Source: Streptomyces sp. BA2 (GTDB taxonomy: Bacteria; Actinomycetota; Actinomycetes; Streptomycetales; Streptomycetaceae). From it: 64,000 nucleotides of DNA. The stretch covers positions 8,791,001-8,855,000 of the forward strand of contig NZ_WSRO01000002.1 of assembly GCF_009769735.1 (NCBI RefSeq), read 5' to 3'. A program made the position numbers and the translations under genes. The notes under the pieces are model-generated. The model ran no database searches and was not told the origin of the DNA. It worked only from the letters and a program-made list of their open reading frames with translations. Below are positions 17,701 through 25,838 of this stretch, piece by piece; the stretch's first letter is position 1; each line of letters starts with the position of its first letter.

Positions 17701-18699
17701 TCAGGCCCTGTGCCGGGCGGCCGAGACCAGATCGAGTCCGGCGTCCAGCACCTTCTCCAGGTCGGCGATGTCGTCCGGGCCGGGGTCGGTGAGGGGCGCG
17801 CGCACCGGGCCGACCGGGAGGCCGCGCAGCCGGGCGGCGGCCTTGACCAGCGAGACGGCGTATCCCGGCGCCCGGTCGCGCAGTTCGACCAGCGGGACGT
17901 AGAAGTCCCTCAGAAGCCGGTCCACCGCCGCGTCGTCCCGCTCCCGCAGCGCGGCGAAGAAGGCGTCGGCGATCTCGGGGGCGAAGGCGTGGACGGCGGA
18001 GGAGTAGGCGGGGACGCCGACGGTGCTGTAGGCGCGGGCCTGGATCTCCGCGGTGGCGGCGCCGTTGAAGAAGAGGAACCCGTCGGGGGCGGCAAGGGTC
18101 AGGCGCTGCAGCCGATCGAGGTCGCTGTGCCCGTCCTTGAGGCCGATGACGGCGGGGATGCCGGCGACGCGGCGCAGGGCGTCGGCGCTGAAGGTGACCT
18201 GGCCGCGCTGGTAGGCGATGAGGGGCAGCCGGGTGCCGGCGGCGATGCGGCGCAGCTGTTCCACCAGGCCGTCCTGCGAGGCCTCGACCAGGTAATGGGG
18301 CATCACCAACAGGGCGTCCGCGCCCTCTTCCTCCGCGATCCGGGCGAACCGCAGCGACTGGGCCCACCCGTATCCGGTGCCCGCCACCACCGGCAGACGG
18401 CCGTCGGCGACCTCGACCGTGACCCTGACGACCGCGCGGTACTCCTCCTCGTCGAGTGAGAAGAACTCGCCGGTCCCGCAGGCGGGGAACACCGCGCCCG
18501 GCTCCGTCGCCAACTGGCCTGTCAGATAAGCCCGGTAGGCCTCCACGTCGAGGCTGCCGTCACTCCCCATGCTCGTGAGGGGGAAGGACAGCACGCCGCG
18601 CGCCATTCCCTCTCGCAGCCGCTGGGCAACGTCCTGGGGCGTCGTACTGAGCTTGTTCGTACTGAGCTTGTTCGTGCTGAGCGCGTTCACGAATCTCAT
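17701..18699 (-). CDS. kdgD: 5-dehydro-4-deoxyglucarate dehydratase
   Basis: A 332-residue class I aldolase-type (DHDPS/NAL superfamily) enzyme converting 5-keto-4-deoxyglucarate to alpha-ketoglutarate semialdehyde, CO2 and water. The core shows GVLSFPLTS, GTGEFFSLD, the catalytic tyrosine region LIAYQRG, and the Schiff-base lysine in IGLKDG. It is first in the glucarate operon and divergent from the IclR gene. The N-terminus is about 20-25 residues longer than usual because of a 15-bp tandem repeat encoding repeated LSTNK. Start candidates are ATG 18699 and GTG 18690, neither with a ribosome site; a TATAGA -10-like element lies only a few bases upstream, so the leader must be very short. Confidence 0.88.
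   Translation of the reverse strand: MRFVNALSTNKLSTNKLSTTPQDVAQRLREGMARGVLSFPLTSMGSDGSLDVEAYRAYLTGQLATEPGAVFPACGTGEFFSLDEEEYRAVVRVTVEVADGRLPVVAGTGYGWAQSLRFARIAEEEGADALLVMPHYLVEASQDGLVEQLRRIAAGTRLPLIAYQRGQVTFSADALRRVAGIPAVIGLKDGHSDLDRLQRLTLAAPDGFLFFNGAATAEIQARAYSTVGVPAYSSAVHAFAPEIADAFFAALRERDDAAVDRLLRDFYVPLVELRDRAPGYAVSLVKAAARLRGLPVGPVRAPLTDPGPDDIADLEKVLDAGLDLVSAARHRA
18644..18688. repeat. 15-bp triplication in the kdgD 5' end
   Basis: Three consecutive 15-base units; the first two (GTACTGAGCTTGTTC) are identical and the third differs at three bases. The period is a multiple of three, so kdgD stays in frame and gains an (LSTNK)-type N-terminal repeat that other family members lack. Confidence 0.9.
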
Positions 18700-18795
18700 C
18701 TCTATATGCAGATGGCGTCCACGTATGAGAATGGAGGCTAGAGTCATGAACGATCAGGGGTCAATGGGTCGGCGCCGCGGATCTACGATGGGCGC

Positions 18796-19626
18796 ATGTC
18801 GGAGAGCGGAACGGGCCGCGGGGCGGACGCGGGCGTCCGCGAGGCGGGCGCGGGTGTCCGTGGGGTGAAGTCGGCGCTGCGCACGGTGGCGCTCCTTGAA
18901 CTGCTCGCCGAGCGCGCCGACCGGCCCGCCCGTCTGGACGAGCTCGCCGAGGAGTTGGACGTACCGCGCAGCAGCATGTACCAGCTGCTGCGGACCCTGA
19001 CCGACTGCGGCTGGGTGCGCACCGACACCACCGGATCCCTCTACGGCATCGGGATCCGCACGCTGCTGACGGGCACGAGTTACCTGGACGCCGATGGACG
19101 GGTACGGGCCATCCGCCCGTATCTGGACGAGGCGTCGGACGCCCTGGGCGAGACGATCCACCTGGCACGGCTCGACGGCCCGCACGTCGTGTACCTCGCG
19201 ACCCGTGAGTCGCACGAGTACCTGCGCACCATCAGCCGCGTCGGCCGCCGCGTCCCCGCGCACGCCGGGGCCCTGGGGAAGGCACTTCTCGCCGAGCGCT
19301 CGGACGACGAACTCCCTCTCCCCGAAGGGGCGTTGACCGCCCGCACGCCGAGTACGCACACCGACCGTGCCGCCCTGCTCGCCGACCTGGGGCGAGTGCG
19401 TGAACGCGGCTACGCCATCGACCGCGAGGAGACGGTGACCGGGATCGCAGGCTTCGGTTTCGCCCTGCGGTACGACGTTCCGGCCGTCGACGCCATCAGC
19501 TGCTCGGTGCCCGTGGCCCGGCTCACCGATGCACACCAGAGCCGCGTCGTGTCCGTCATGCGGGAGATCCAGGCGAAGATCGAAAGCCTCCTGTCGCCCG
19601 TCTCGGGCGCTCCCGACTGGCGCTGA
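18796..19626 (+). CDS. IclR-family transcriptional regulator of the glucarate cluster
   Basis: A 276-residue regulator with an N-terminal winged helix (residues about 25-85; recognition region LDVPRSSMYQLLRTL) and a C-terminal IclR effector domain containing GRRVPAHAGALGKALLA and RGYAIDREET, both hallmark stretches. Divergent from kdgD across a 96-bp gap that must hold both promoters, so it very probably controls the glucarate operon in response to a pathway intermediate. The N-terminus carries an extra glycine/arginine-rich tail with no ribosome site before ATG 18796, so a downstream start is possible. Repressor versus activator cannot be told. Confidence 0.88.
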   Translation: MSESGTGRGADAGVREAGAGVRGVKSALRTVALLELLAERADRPARLDELAEELDVPRSSMYQLLRTLTDCGWVRTDTTGSLYGIGIRTLLTGTSYLDADGRVRAIRPYLDEASDALGETIHLARLDGPHVVYLATRESHEYLRTISRVGRRVPAHAGALGKALLAERSDDELPLPEGALTARTPSTHTDRAALLADLGRVRERGYAIDREETVTGIAGFGFALRYDVPAVDAISCSVPVARLTDAHQSRVVSVMREIQAKIESLLSPVSGAPDWR

Positions 19627-19681
19627 CCGGGTCCGTCGGCTGCCTTGATAGGTAAGCTGCCACTTGCCTATGGTGGGGGTC

Positions 19682-20005
19682 ATGTCGGAGGATGTTTTCA
19701 AGGCGCTGGCCGACCCCACCCGTCGGCGCATCCTTGATGAGCTGGTGGAACGGGACGGGCAGACCCTGTTCGAGATATGCGCCAGGCTCCTGAACAAGCA
19801 CGGTCTGGGGCTGTCACGCCAGGCCATCAGCCAGCACCTGGCGGTGCTGGAAACCGCCGGCCTCGTCCATTCGCGACGCGAAGGCCGCTACAAGTTCCAC
19901 GACCTGAACACCGAACCGCTCGAGCTCATCGTGACCCGATGGCTCAGGCCAGAAGCACCGGAGCGCACCCATGAGGATCCACCTGACCAGCGTTTTCGTC
20001 GATGA
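19682..20005 (+). CDS. ArsR-type winged-helix regulator
   Basis: A 107-residue ArsR/SmtB-like DNA-binding protein. The N-terminus FKALADPTRRRILDEL is the family signature; the recognition helix is GLSRQAISQHLAVLETAGLV, followed by the wing SRREGRYKFHDLN. No metal-binding cysteines are seen, which places it with the non-metal subgroup commonly paired with glyoxalase or SRPBCC genes. ATG 19682 has GGTGGGGG close upstream. Its last 35 bases overlap the start of the glyoxalase gene, indicating translational coupling and a shared operon. Confidence 0.85.
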   Translation: MSEDVFKALADPTRRRILDELVERDGQTLFEICARLLNKHGLGLSRQAISQHLAVLETAGLVHSRREGRYKFHDLNTEPLELIVTRWLRPEAPERTHEDPPDQRFRR

Positions 20006-20351
20006 CCAGGAGAAGGCCCTGCGCTTCTACACCGACGTGCTCGGCTTCGTGAAGAAGCACGACGTCCCCGTCGGCGATGACCGGTGGCTGACCGTGGTGT
20101 CGCCGGAGGACCCCGAAGGGACCGAGCTGCTCCTTGAGCCCTCCGGCCATCCCGCGGTGCAGCCGTACAAGACGGCGCTGGTCGAGGACGGCATCCCCGT
20201 GACCTCCTTCGCCGTGGAGGACGTGGCCGCGGAGTTCGACCGCCTGCGTGGGCTCGGGGTGAAGTTCACCCAGGAGCCGGTGGAGATGGGCCCGGTCACC
20301 ACCGCGGTCCTCGACGACACCTGCGGCAACCTCATTCAGATCCAGCACTGA
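19971..20351 (+). CDS. VOC (glyoxalase/bleomycin resistance-like) protein
   Basis: A 126-residue vicinal-oxygen-chelate domain protein with two beta-alpha-beta-beta-beta repeats: HLTSVFVDDQEKALRFYTDVLGF at the N-terminus and the closing DDTCGNLIQIQH. Metal-ligand positions of the fold are H4, E51-like and Q124-like residues. It overlaps the ArsR-type gene upstream by 35 bp. Such ArsR-glyoxalase pairs are common in actinobacteria, and the regulator probably controls the pair. The substrate is unknown; glyoxalase I activity is not implied. Confidence 0.85.
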   Translation: MRIHLTSVFVDDQEKALRFYTDVLGFVKKHDVPVGDDRWLTVVSPEDPEGTELLLEPSGHPAVQPYKTALVEDGIPVTSFAVEDVAAEFDRLRGLGVKFTQEPVEMGPVTTAVLDDTCGNLIQIQH

Positions 20352-20401
20352 GCCGCGTAATTCGGTAGCGCGCCGGGTCCTCGCGGACGACCATGTGCCG
20401 C

Positions 20402-20962
20402 ATGAGCGACCAACCCGATCGATGGAGCCAGGCAACCACCTACCCCGACATGTGGGTGGACCCGGACGACGACCCCCGCAACAGCGACGGAGTCAGTCCG
20501 GACGGAGAGCTGGCGACGCTCGAGGACTTCCTGACGGGCTACCGCATGACCCTGAAGATGAAGTGCGAGGGCCTGGACGCGGAGCAACTCGCCCGGCGGT
20601 CGGTTCCGCCGTCGACACTGTCCCTGCTCGGCCTGCTGCGGCACCTCGCCGAGGTGGAACGGGACTGGCGCAACTGGATCAGGGACGGCGAGCCCCTGCC
20701 GAAGCTGTACGGCGAGCGCGACGCGGACTTCAACGGGGCTGTCGGCGAGCAGGCGGTGGTCGACGCCGCACACGCCGACCTCGCGCGCGAACAGGCGGCG
20801 TTGGACGCCGAACTGGCCGAACACCCGGACCTGGGCGAGCGTTTGGGCAAGGAAGGCTTCGCCGTCCGGGAACTGATGGTGCACAGGATCGAGGAGTACG
20901 CCCGTCACTGCGGGCAGGCCGACCTGTTGCGCGAGTGCATCGACGGCAGGGTGGGCCAGTGA
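20402..20962 (+). CDS. DinB/DUF664 family protein
   Basis: A 186-residue four-helix-bundle protein of the DinB-like DUF664 group. Metal-binding histidines are in LLRHLAEVERDW, LMVHRIEEYARHCGQADLLRE, the typical three-histidine arrangement. These enzymes are predicted thiol (mycothiol in actinobacteria) transferases or metal-dependent hydrolases. The start at ATG 20402 was preferred to 20393 because the protein then begins at the conserved MSDQ; neither has a strong ribosome site. Single gene. A 267-bp gap follows before the signalling operon; I see no gene in it. Confidence 0.8.
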   Translation: MSDQPDRWSQATTYPDMWVDPDDDPRNSDGVSPDGELATLEDFLTGYRMTLKMKCEGLDAEQLARRSVPPSTLSLLGLLRHLAEVERDWRNWIRDGEPLPKLYGERDADFNGAVGEQAVVDAAHADLAREQAALDAELAEHPDLGERLGKEGFAVRELMVHRIEEYARHCGQADLLRECIDGRVGQ

Positions 20963-21229
20963 CGGGCTCCGGGGGGAGCGGGTTCGGGGTGGCGGAGGCG
21001 CACCACTCGTAAACCCTTGCGGTGTGCGCCCCTTGTGGGTGTCCCTGCCCACGTCCGTTGCTCGGCCGCGGCCCGTCGCATTGACGATCGGCTACCGAGC
21101 GGTGTGTGCGTTGTGCGAAGATCCGGAGACCGTTCGACGGTTGCCGCGGCGGGCTCGCCGTGGCGGTCGCGTCGGCAACGACCGCATGGCCAGGCGGACT
21201 TACCGGGTGAGGAAGGCGGGAACACAGCG

Positions 21230-22543
21230 GTGGCCTCACAGCCATGGACTTCCGGCGTACGTGCGGCCGGCGAGAGCGACACCGCAGAAGCCCGGAAGTT
21301 GTCGCAGCCATCGGTCTTACTGGTCGAGGACGATCCCGGCGACGCGCTCCTGGTCGAGGAACTCCTCGCCGACAGTGCTTTGAAGATGCGTCTGCGGTGG
21401 GTGCGTTCCATGGCCGAGGCGCGTGAGGCAATGACCCTCGAAGTGCCGGACTGCGTGCTGCTCGACCTGCATCTGCCGGACGCCCAGGGGCTGGAAGCCG
21501 TGTCCATGGTCCGGTCCCAGGCCGATCAGGTCGCGGTCGTCGTGCTCACGGGTCTCGCCGAGGAGGAGACCGGTTCCGCCGCCGTGGCCGCCGGGGCCCA
21601 GGACTACCTCGTCAAGGGCCGCGTCGAACCGGAGTTGTTCGGCCGCGCCGTGCGCTACGCCATCCAGCGCAAGCAGGCCGAGCAGGCGGCCGTCGCCCTG
21701 CAGGCCAGCCAGATGCAGGCACAGGAGAACATCAGGCTGGAGCGCGGACTGCTGCCCAGACCGCTCCTGAACAGTGCGGGCGTGGACGTCGTCGCCCGCT
21801 ACCGGCCCGGCCGCGCCCAGTCTCTGCTGGGTGGCGACTTCTACGACATCGTCCAGAGCGCGGACGGCACCGTGCACGCGCTCATAGGGGACGTCTCCGG
21901 CCACGGCCCCGATGAGGCGGCCCTCGGCGTGGCCCTGCGCATCGCCTGGCGCACGCTGGTGCTCAGCGGCGTCACCGGCCCCGAACAGGTGGGCAGGCTC
22001 GAGGAGATCATGCTGGCGGAGCGGGTCAAGCCGTACGTCTTCGCCACGCTGACGAGCCTCTCCGTACCCGCCGGGGCACCGCACGCGCGGCTGACGCGTG
22101 CAGGCCACCCCGGGATGCTGCTGCGCACCGCGGCGGGCGGCGTCGAGTGGGTGGAGGTGGTCGGCGGTCCCGCCCTGGGCGTCGCGCCCGGTGTTCCGTT
22201 CTGGCCGGTCGAGGAGGTGACGCTGCCCGCGGGGTCGGCGCTGGTGCTGTTCACCGACGGCCTTTTCGAAGGTCATGTCGGCGATGGGCGCGAGCGTCTC
22301 GGCGAACAGGGACTGCTGCGCATCGCCCGGGAGTTGGGCGCGCTGACACCGGCGGCTTTCGTCGACACGCTGATCCAGCGGGCCGAGAACCTCGCGGAGG
22401 CGCAGGGCGGCCTAGCCGACGACGTGGCCGTGGTGCACCTGCACTGGCACGGTGACGGCGAAGGGCCGACGAGAGCCGTGGCCGAGGGCCGCTACAAGAG
22501 CAGTATCGGAGAACGCAGTATCGGAGAACAACGCCGTGGTTGA
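21230..22543 (+). CDS. receiver-SpoIIE serine phosphatase, TTA-containing
   Basis: A 437-residue signalling protein: response-regulator receiver domain (residues about 27-140; acidic pocket E33-D35, phospho-acceptor D79 in LLDLHLP, K-switch in YLVKG), a helical linker, then a SpoIIE/PP2C phosphatase (about 195-425; GGDFYD, GDVSGHGPDEA, FTDGLFEG, DDVAVVHLHW). A leucine TTA codon (codon 30, bases 21317-21319) lies in the receiver's first strand, so translation should need the bldA tRNA. GTG 21230 was chosen as start, with GGAAGG about 13 bases upstream. Its stop overlaps the kinase start by 8 bp. Phosphorylation by that kinase presumably controls phosphatase output in a sigma-factor partner-switch. 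Confidence 0.85.
   Translation: MASQPWTSGVRAAGESDTAEARKLSQPSVLLVEDDPGDALLVEELLADSALKMRLRWVRSMAEAREAMTLEVPDCVLLDLHLPDAQGLEAVSMVRSQADQVAVVVLTGLAEEETGSAAVAAGAQDYLVKGRVEPELFGRAVRYAIQRKQAEQAAVALQASQMQAQENIRLERGLLPRPLLNSAGVDVVARYRPGRAQSLLGGDFYDIVQSADGTVHALIGDVSGHGPDEAALGVALRIAWRTLVLSGVTGPEQVGRLEEIMLAERVKPYVFATLTSLSVPAGAPHARLTRAGHPGMLLRTAAGGVEWVEVVGGPALGVAPGVPFWPVEEVTLPAGSALVLFTDGLFEGHVGDGRERLGEQGLLRIARELGALTPAAFVDTLIQRAENLAEAQGGLADDVAVVHLHWHGDGEGPTRAVAEGRYKSSIGERSIGEQRRG
22501..22530. repeat. 15-bp tandem duplication carrying the kinase ribosome site
   Basis: Two units of CAGTATCGGAGAACG type, the second differing only in its last base. They encode a repeated SIGER/SIGEQ at the C-terminus of the phosphatase. 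Each unit contains GGAG; the second copy (22523-22526) is spaced nine bases from the kinase GTG and is the functional ribosome site. Confidence 0.9.
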
Positions 22544-24185
22544 GACGACGAGCAGAGCATGGATCGGCCGCCGGCTGACCGTGCAGGGCTGGTTCCAGCT
22601 GATCCTTGTCCTCATGGTGCTCCTGGTGGTGGCAGGCACCGTGGTCGGCGCCCGCCTGCTGGGCCGGACCGCTGACGTGACCGACCAGTTGGCCGATCGC
22701 CTGCAGCCGGCCCGCACGCAGACATACCGCCTGCAGGCCGCGCTGGTGAGCCAGGAGTCCGGCGTCCGGGGCTACGCCATCACTGCCGACCGCCAGTTCC
22801 TGGAGCCCTATGCGCGGGGCAAGCGGGACGAGGCCCGCGCCGCCGCTCAGCTGCGCGCACTCATCGGGGACCAGCCCCGGCTGATGGCGGACCTCAAGGC
22901 GGTCCAGCGGGAGGCTGCGGACTGGCGGCGCGCGTACGCCGATCCGCTGGTGGACGAGGTCACGCCCGGTGAGCCGCGCGCCATAGCCGAGGCGAACGCC
23001 GAGCGCGGCAAGGAGGTCTTCGACCAGATCCGCACCGTATGGGCCGCGCAGAACGCCGACCTGGCCCAGGCTGTCGCCGACGGCAAGGCCGAGCTGGACA
23101 GCTCCCGTACGGTGCGCACCGTGATCCTCGGCGCCATGGTGGCGGTCTTCCTGCTGGCCGGTGTCGCCCTGGCGTTCCTGGTGCGCGCGCTGGTGGCCCG
23201 GCCCCTGGAAGCGCTGCGTGTCTCATCCCGCCAAGTGGCGCGCGGCGATTTCGACCACGTCATCACGGTCGACGGTCCCGCGGACCTCAGGGCGGTGGCA
23301 GCGGACGTAGAGGGCATGCGGCAGCAGATCGTCGAGGAACTGGGAGCCTCGCGCAGGCAGCGGGACGCGTTGACCCAGCAGGCGGACGAACTGGACGCCC
23401 AGGCCGTGGAACTCCGCCGCTCGAACGCCGAACTGGAGCAGTTCGCCTACGTCGCCTCCCACGATCTGCAGGAGCCACTGCGCAAGGTCGCCTCCTTCTG
23501 CCAGCTCCTCGAGAAACGGTACGCAGACACACTCGACGACCGCGCCAAGCAGTACATCGACTTCGCCGTCGACGGCGCCAAGCGCATGCAGGTCCTCATC
23601 AACGACCTGCTCACCTTCTCCCGCGTCGGGCGCCTCAACGACGCCCGGGTGCCCGTCGATCTGGACCAGGCCCTCACGAAGGCGCTCGCCAACCTGGACA
23701 CCTCCGTCCGGGACACCGGCGCCCTCATCGAGCGTCCTGAGGGTCTCCCCGAGATCGTCGGCGACCCGACGCTCCTGACGATGCTCTGGCAGAACCTCGT
23801 CGGCAACGCCGTCAAGTTCCACCACCCCGAACGCACCCCGCGGATCCAGATCACCTGCGAGGAGGACGAGAGCTCGGGCACCTGGAGCTTCAGCGTCACC
23901 GACAACGGCATCGGCATCCCCGAGGAGTTCGCGGAGAAGGTCTTCGTGATCTTCCAGCGCCTGCACGGCCGGGATGCCTACGGGGGCACCGGCATCGGCC
24001 TCGCCCTGTGCAAGAAGATCGTCGAGCACCACGGCGGCCACATCTGGATCGACAGCGGCTATGCCGGGGGAGCTCGTCTCTGCTTCACCCTGCCGTCCGA
24101 TGCTGATGCCGATGCCGATCCAGATGTGGCCGCCGACACCGCCGAGGACACCGTGTCCCGCACCGAGGAGAAGGCCCTGACATGA
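22536..24185 (+). CDS. membrane sensor histidine kinase (CHASE3-like/HAMP)
   Basis: A 549-residue kinase: transmembrane helix 1 (about residues 18-40), an extracytoplasmic helical CHASE3-like domain (SGVRGYAITADRQFLEPY), transmembrane helix 2 (about 195-217), HAMP, a coiled-coil linker, then HisKA with H309 in ASHDLQEPLRK and HATPase_c (N box NLVGNAVKFHHP, G1 DNGIGIP, G2 GTGIGLALCKKI). The SHDLQEPLRK type is the bacteriophytochrome-like subfamily. GTG 22536 is set by GGAG nine bases upstream; it overlaps the phosphatase gene by 8 bp and the response-regulator gene by 4 bp, so all three are co-translated. The tail has an aspartate/alanine repeat. Confidence 0.88.
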   Translation: MVETTSRAWIGRRLTVQGWFQLILVLMVLLVVAGTVVGARLLGRTADVTDQLADRLQPARTQTYRLQAALVSQESGVRGYAITADRQFLEPYARGKRDEARAAAQLRALIGDQPRLMADLKAVQREAADWRRAYADPLVDEVTPGEPRAIAEANAERGKEVFDQIRTVWAAQNADLAQAVADGKAELDSSRTVRTVILGAMVAVFLLAGVALAFLVRALVARPLEALRVSSRQVARGDFDHVITVDGPADLRAVAADVEGMRQQIVEELGASRRQRDALTQQADELDAQAVELRRSNAELEQFAYVASHDLQEPLRKVASFCQLLEKRYADTLDDRAKQYIDFAVDGAKRMQVLINDLLTFSRVGRLNDARVPVDLDQALTKALANLDTSVRDTGALIERPEGLPEIVGDPTLLTMLWQNLVGNAVKFHHPERTPRIQITCEEDESSGTWSFSVTDNGIGIPEEFAEKVFVIFQRLHGRDAYGGTGIGLALCKKIVEHHGGHIWIDSGYAGGARLCFTLPSDADADADPDVAADTAEDTVSRTEEKALT

Positions 24186-24457
24186 CCACCCCCTCCGCCG
24201 CGCCGATCGACGTGCTCCTCGTGGAGGACGACCCGGGCGACGAGCTGATGACGCGCGAGGCGTTCGAGGACAACAAGATCCGCAACACGCTGCACGTGGT
24301 CCGGGACGGCGAGGAAGCGCTCGACTTCCTGTACCAGCGGGGCGAGCACACGGCGGCGCGGCGCCCCGACATCGACCTGGACCAGTTCATCGCCGCCGTA
24401 CGCCAGATCGACGACTTCTTCGTCCAGGTGGTACGCCTGCCGCGACGCCACGGCTGA
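24182..24457 (+). pseudogene. response regulator with internal in-frame deletion
   Basis: Only 91 residues, where this family (stand-alone CheY-like regulators paired with phytochrome-type kinases) usually has about 140-150. The first part is intact: VLLVEDDPGDELMTREAFEDN supplies the acidic pocket, followed by DGEEALDFLY. After RRPDI at residue 64 the sequence jumps straight to DLDQFIAAVRQID, the normal helix-5 end. The phospho-acceptor strand (LLDLNLP), the conserved Ser/Thr and the Lys-Pro strand are all missing, about 50-60 residues. The frame is kept, so a stub may be made, but it cannot accept phosphate. It starts inside the kinase stop (ATGA). I treat it as a decayed gene; an assembly collapse is the alternative. 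Confidence 0.8.
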
Positions 24458-24531
24458 GCAGACGCGGGGCGGCGTTGCGGGGGAGGGGGTGTCGATGTCG
24501 TTGTGATGGGCACCCACTAGATTCCTCGGCT

Positions 24532-25173
24532 GTGACTGATACTTCCTCCTACCTCGATACGACAGCGGACGCCTACGACGCCATCGCCGACGTCTACGCC
24601 GAACTCGTCCGCGACGCGTACGACGCCCTGCCGCTGGACCGTGCGCTGCTCGCCGCGTTCGCCGAGCTCGCGTCGGCCCACGATGCCGGTCCCGTAGCCG
24701 AGTTGGGATGCGGCCCTGGACAGACGACGGCGCTCCTACGGGACCTGGGTCTCGACGTCTTCGGCATCGACCTGTCGCCGGTGATGATCGATCTCGCCCG
24801 CGAGAGCTACCCGGACCTGCGGTTCGAGGTCGGTTCCATGGATGCCCTCGACCTGCCCGACGGCAAGCTGAGCGGCATCCTGTCCTGGTACTCGGTCATC
24901 CACACCCCTCCCCAGGAACTGCCTCCGTACTTCGCCGAGTTCCGGCGGGTCATCGCGACGGGCGGCCATCTCCTGCTCGGCTTCTTCGAGTCGGAGGGCC
25001 TCCCGGTCACGCCGTTCGACCACAAGGTGACGACGGCCTACCGCTGGCCGATCGAGGGCCTCGCGGAGCTTGCCCGCGAGGCCGGGTTCGTCGAAGTCGG
25101 CCGGATGCTGCGTGAGCCGATCGAGGGTGAACGGTTCCGCCGCGGCCATCTCCTGATGCGCGCAGACTCCTGA
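24532..25173 (+). CDS. class I SAM-dependent methyltransferase
   Basis: A 213-residue Methyltransf_11/25-type enzyme. SAM-binding motif I is VAELGCGPGQTT, followed by GIDLSPVMIDLAR (motif II) and the helix-strand PPYFAEFRRVIATGGHLLLGFF (motif IV/V). The C-terminal half lacks an obvious substrate domain. GTG 24532 was preferred over the frame start at 24475 since the protein then starts with the typical VTDTSSYLD and no membrane or signal sequence; no ribosome site is visible. Its last codons lie in the first copy of a 17-bp tandem repeat. Substrate unknown. Confidence 0.82.
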   Translation: MTDTSSYLDTTADAYDAIADVYAELVRDAYDALPLDRALLAAFAELASAHDAGPVAELGCGPGQTTALLRDLGLDVFGIDLSPVMIDLARESYPDLRFEVGSMDALDLPDGKLSGILSWYSVIHTPPQELPPYFAEFRRVIATGGHLLLGFFESEGLPVTPFDHKVTTAYRWPIEGLAELAREAGFVEVGRMLREPIEGERFRRGHLLMRADS

Positions 25174-25217
25174 TGAGCTGAGGCTCTTGATGCGTTCAGG
25201 CTCTTGATGCGCTCAGG
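25150..25217. repeat. four copies of a 17-bp tandem repeat across a stop codon
   Basis: Four adjacent 17-base units of the form CTC(C/T)TGATG(C/A)G.. start at 25150, 25167, 25184 and 25201. The first codes the methyltransferase tail, the second carries its TGA stop, and the third and fourth fill the gap to the convergent acetyltransferase gene. Units three and four differ by one base. Confidence 0.88.
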
Positions 25218-25229
25218 TGCGTACGTAAC

Positions 25230-25838
25230 TCAGGCGTCGGCCGGGCGGCGCGGCTCGCGGCGCATCGACCACAAGGTCGGTCCGCCGCCCGGCAGTTGGA
25301 CCTCGCCGAGCACCGTGAAGCCGAAGTGCTCGTAGACGGGGAGGTTCGAGGGCTTGGAGGATTCCAGGTAGACGGGCAGGCCGTCCGCGTCGGCCTTGGC
25401 GAGGCCCGAGCGGAGCAGGGCCGCTCCGTGGCCCTGGCCCTGGGCGGCCGGGTCCGCGCCGACCACGGCCAGGTACCAGTGCGGTTCCTGGGGGCCGTGC
25501 TCGGCGGCCGCCGCCGCGGCCTCCTGGAACAGGGAGGCCCGGTCGCCGAGAATCCCCACGAGCTCCTGAATGGTCTCCGCGTCGGGAACGGCCTTGTCCT
25601 GTGCGCCCGGCGGCACCCAGTAGGCCGCAGCCGACGCGGTGTGCTCGCAGACGCCGTGGTGGACGTACTGCCGGGTGAAGAGGGTGGCGAAGTAGCGGCC
25701 GAGTCCTGCCTCGCGCGTGGTGTCGTCGGGGAAGAACCAGCACATCATCGGGTCGTCGCCGAAAGCACGGGCCAGGGTGCGGCCGATCTGCGAAGCATCG
25801 TCGATCGTGGCCGTCTTGGGAGTGTTCGTTATCGACAT
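25230..25838 (-). CDS. GNAT family N-acetyltransferase
   Basis: A 202-residue GNAT enzyme. Motif A with the acetyl-CoA loop is GADPAAQGQGHGAALL (Q-x-x-G-x-G/A), motif B includes VYLESSKPSNLPVYEHFGF. The N-terminal half has FGDDPMMCWFFPD, a stretch frequent in Streptomyces acetyltransferases near puromycin N-acetyltransferase-like proteins, so a PAC-like fold is likely. Start at ATG 25838 rather than 25847; both fit. Convergent with the methyltransferase gene. Substrate not known. Confidence 0.82.
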   Translation of the reverse strand: MSITNTPKTATIDDASQIGRTLARAFGDDPMMCWFFPDDTTREAGLGRYFATLFTRQYVHHGVCEHTASAAAYWVPPGAQDKAVPDAETIQELVGILGDRASLFQEAAAAAAEHGPQEPHWYLAVVGADPAAQGQGHGAALLRSGLAKADADGLPVYLESSKPSNLPVYEHFGFTVLGEVQLPGGGPTLWSMRREPRRPADA

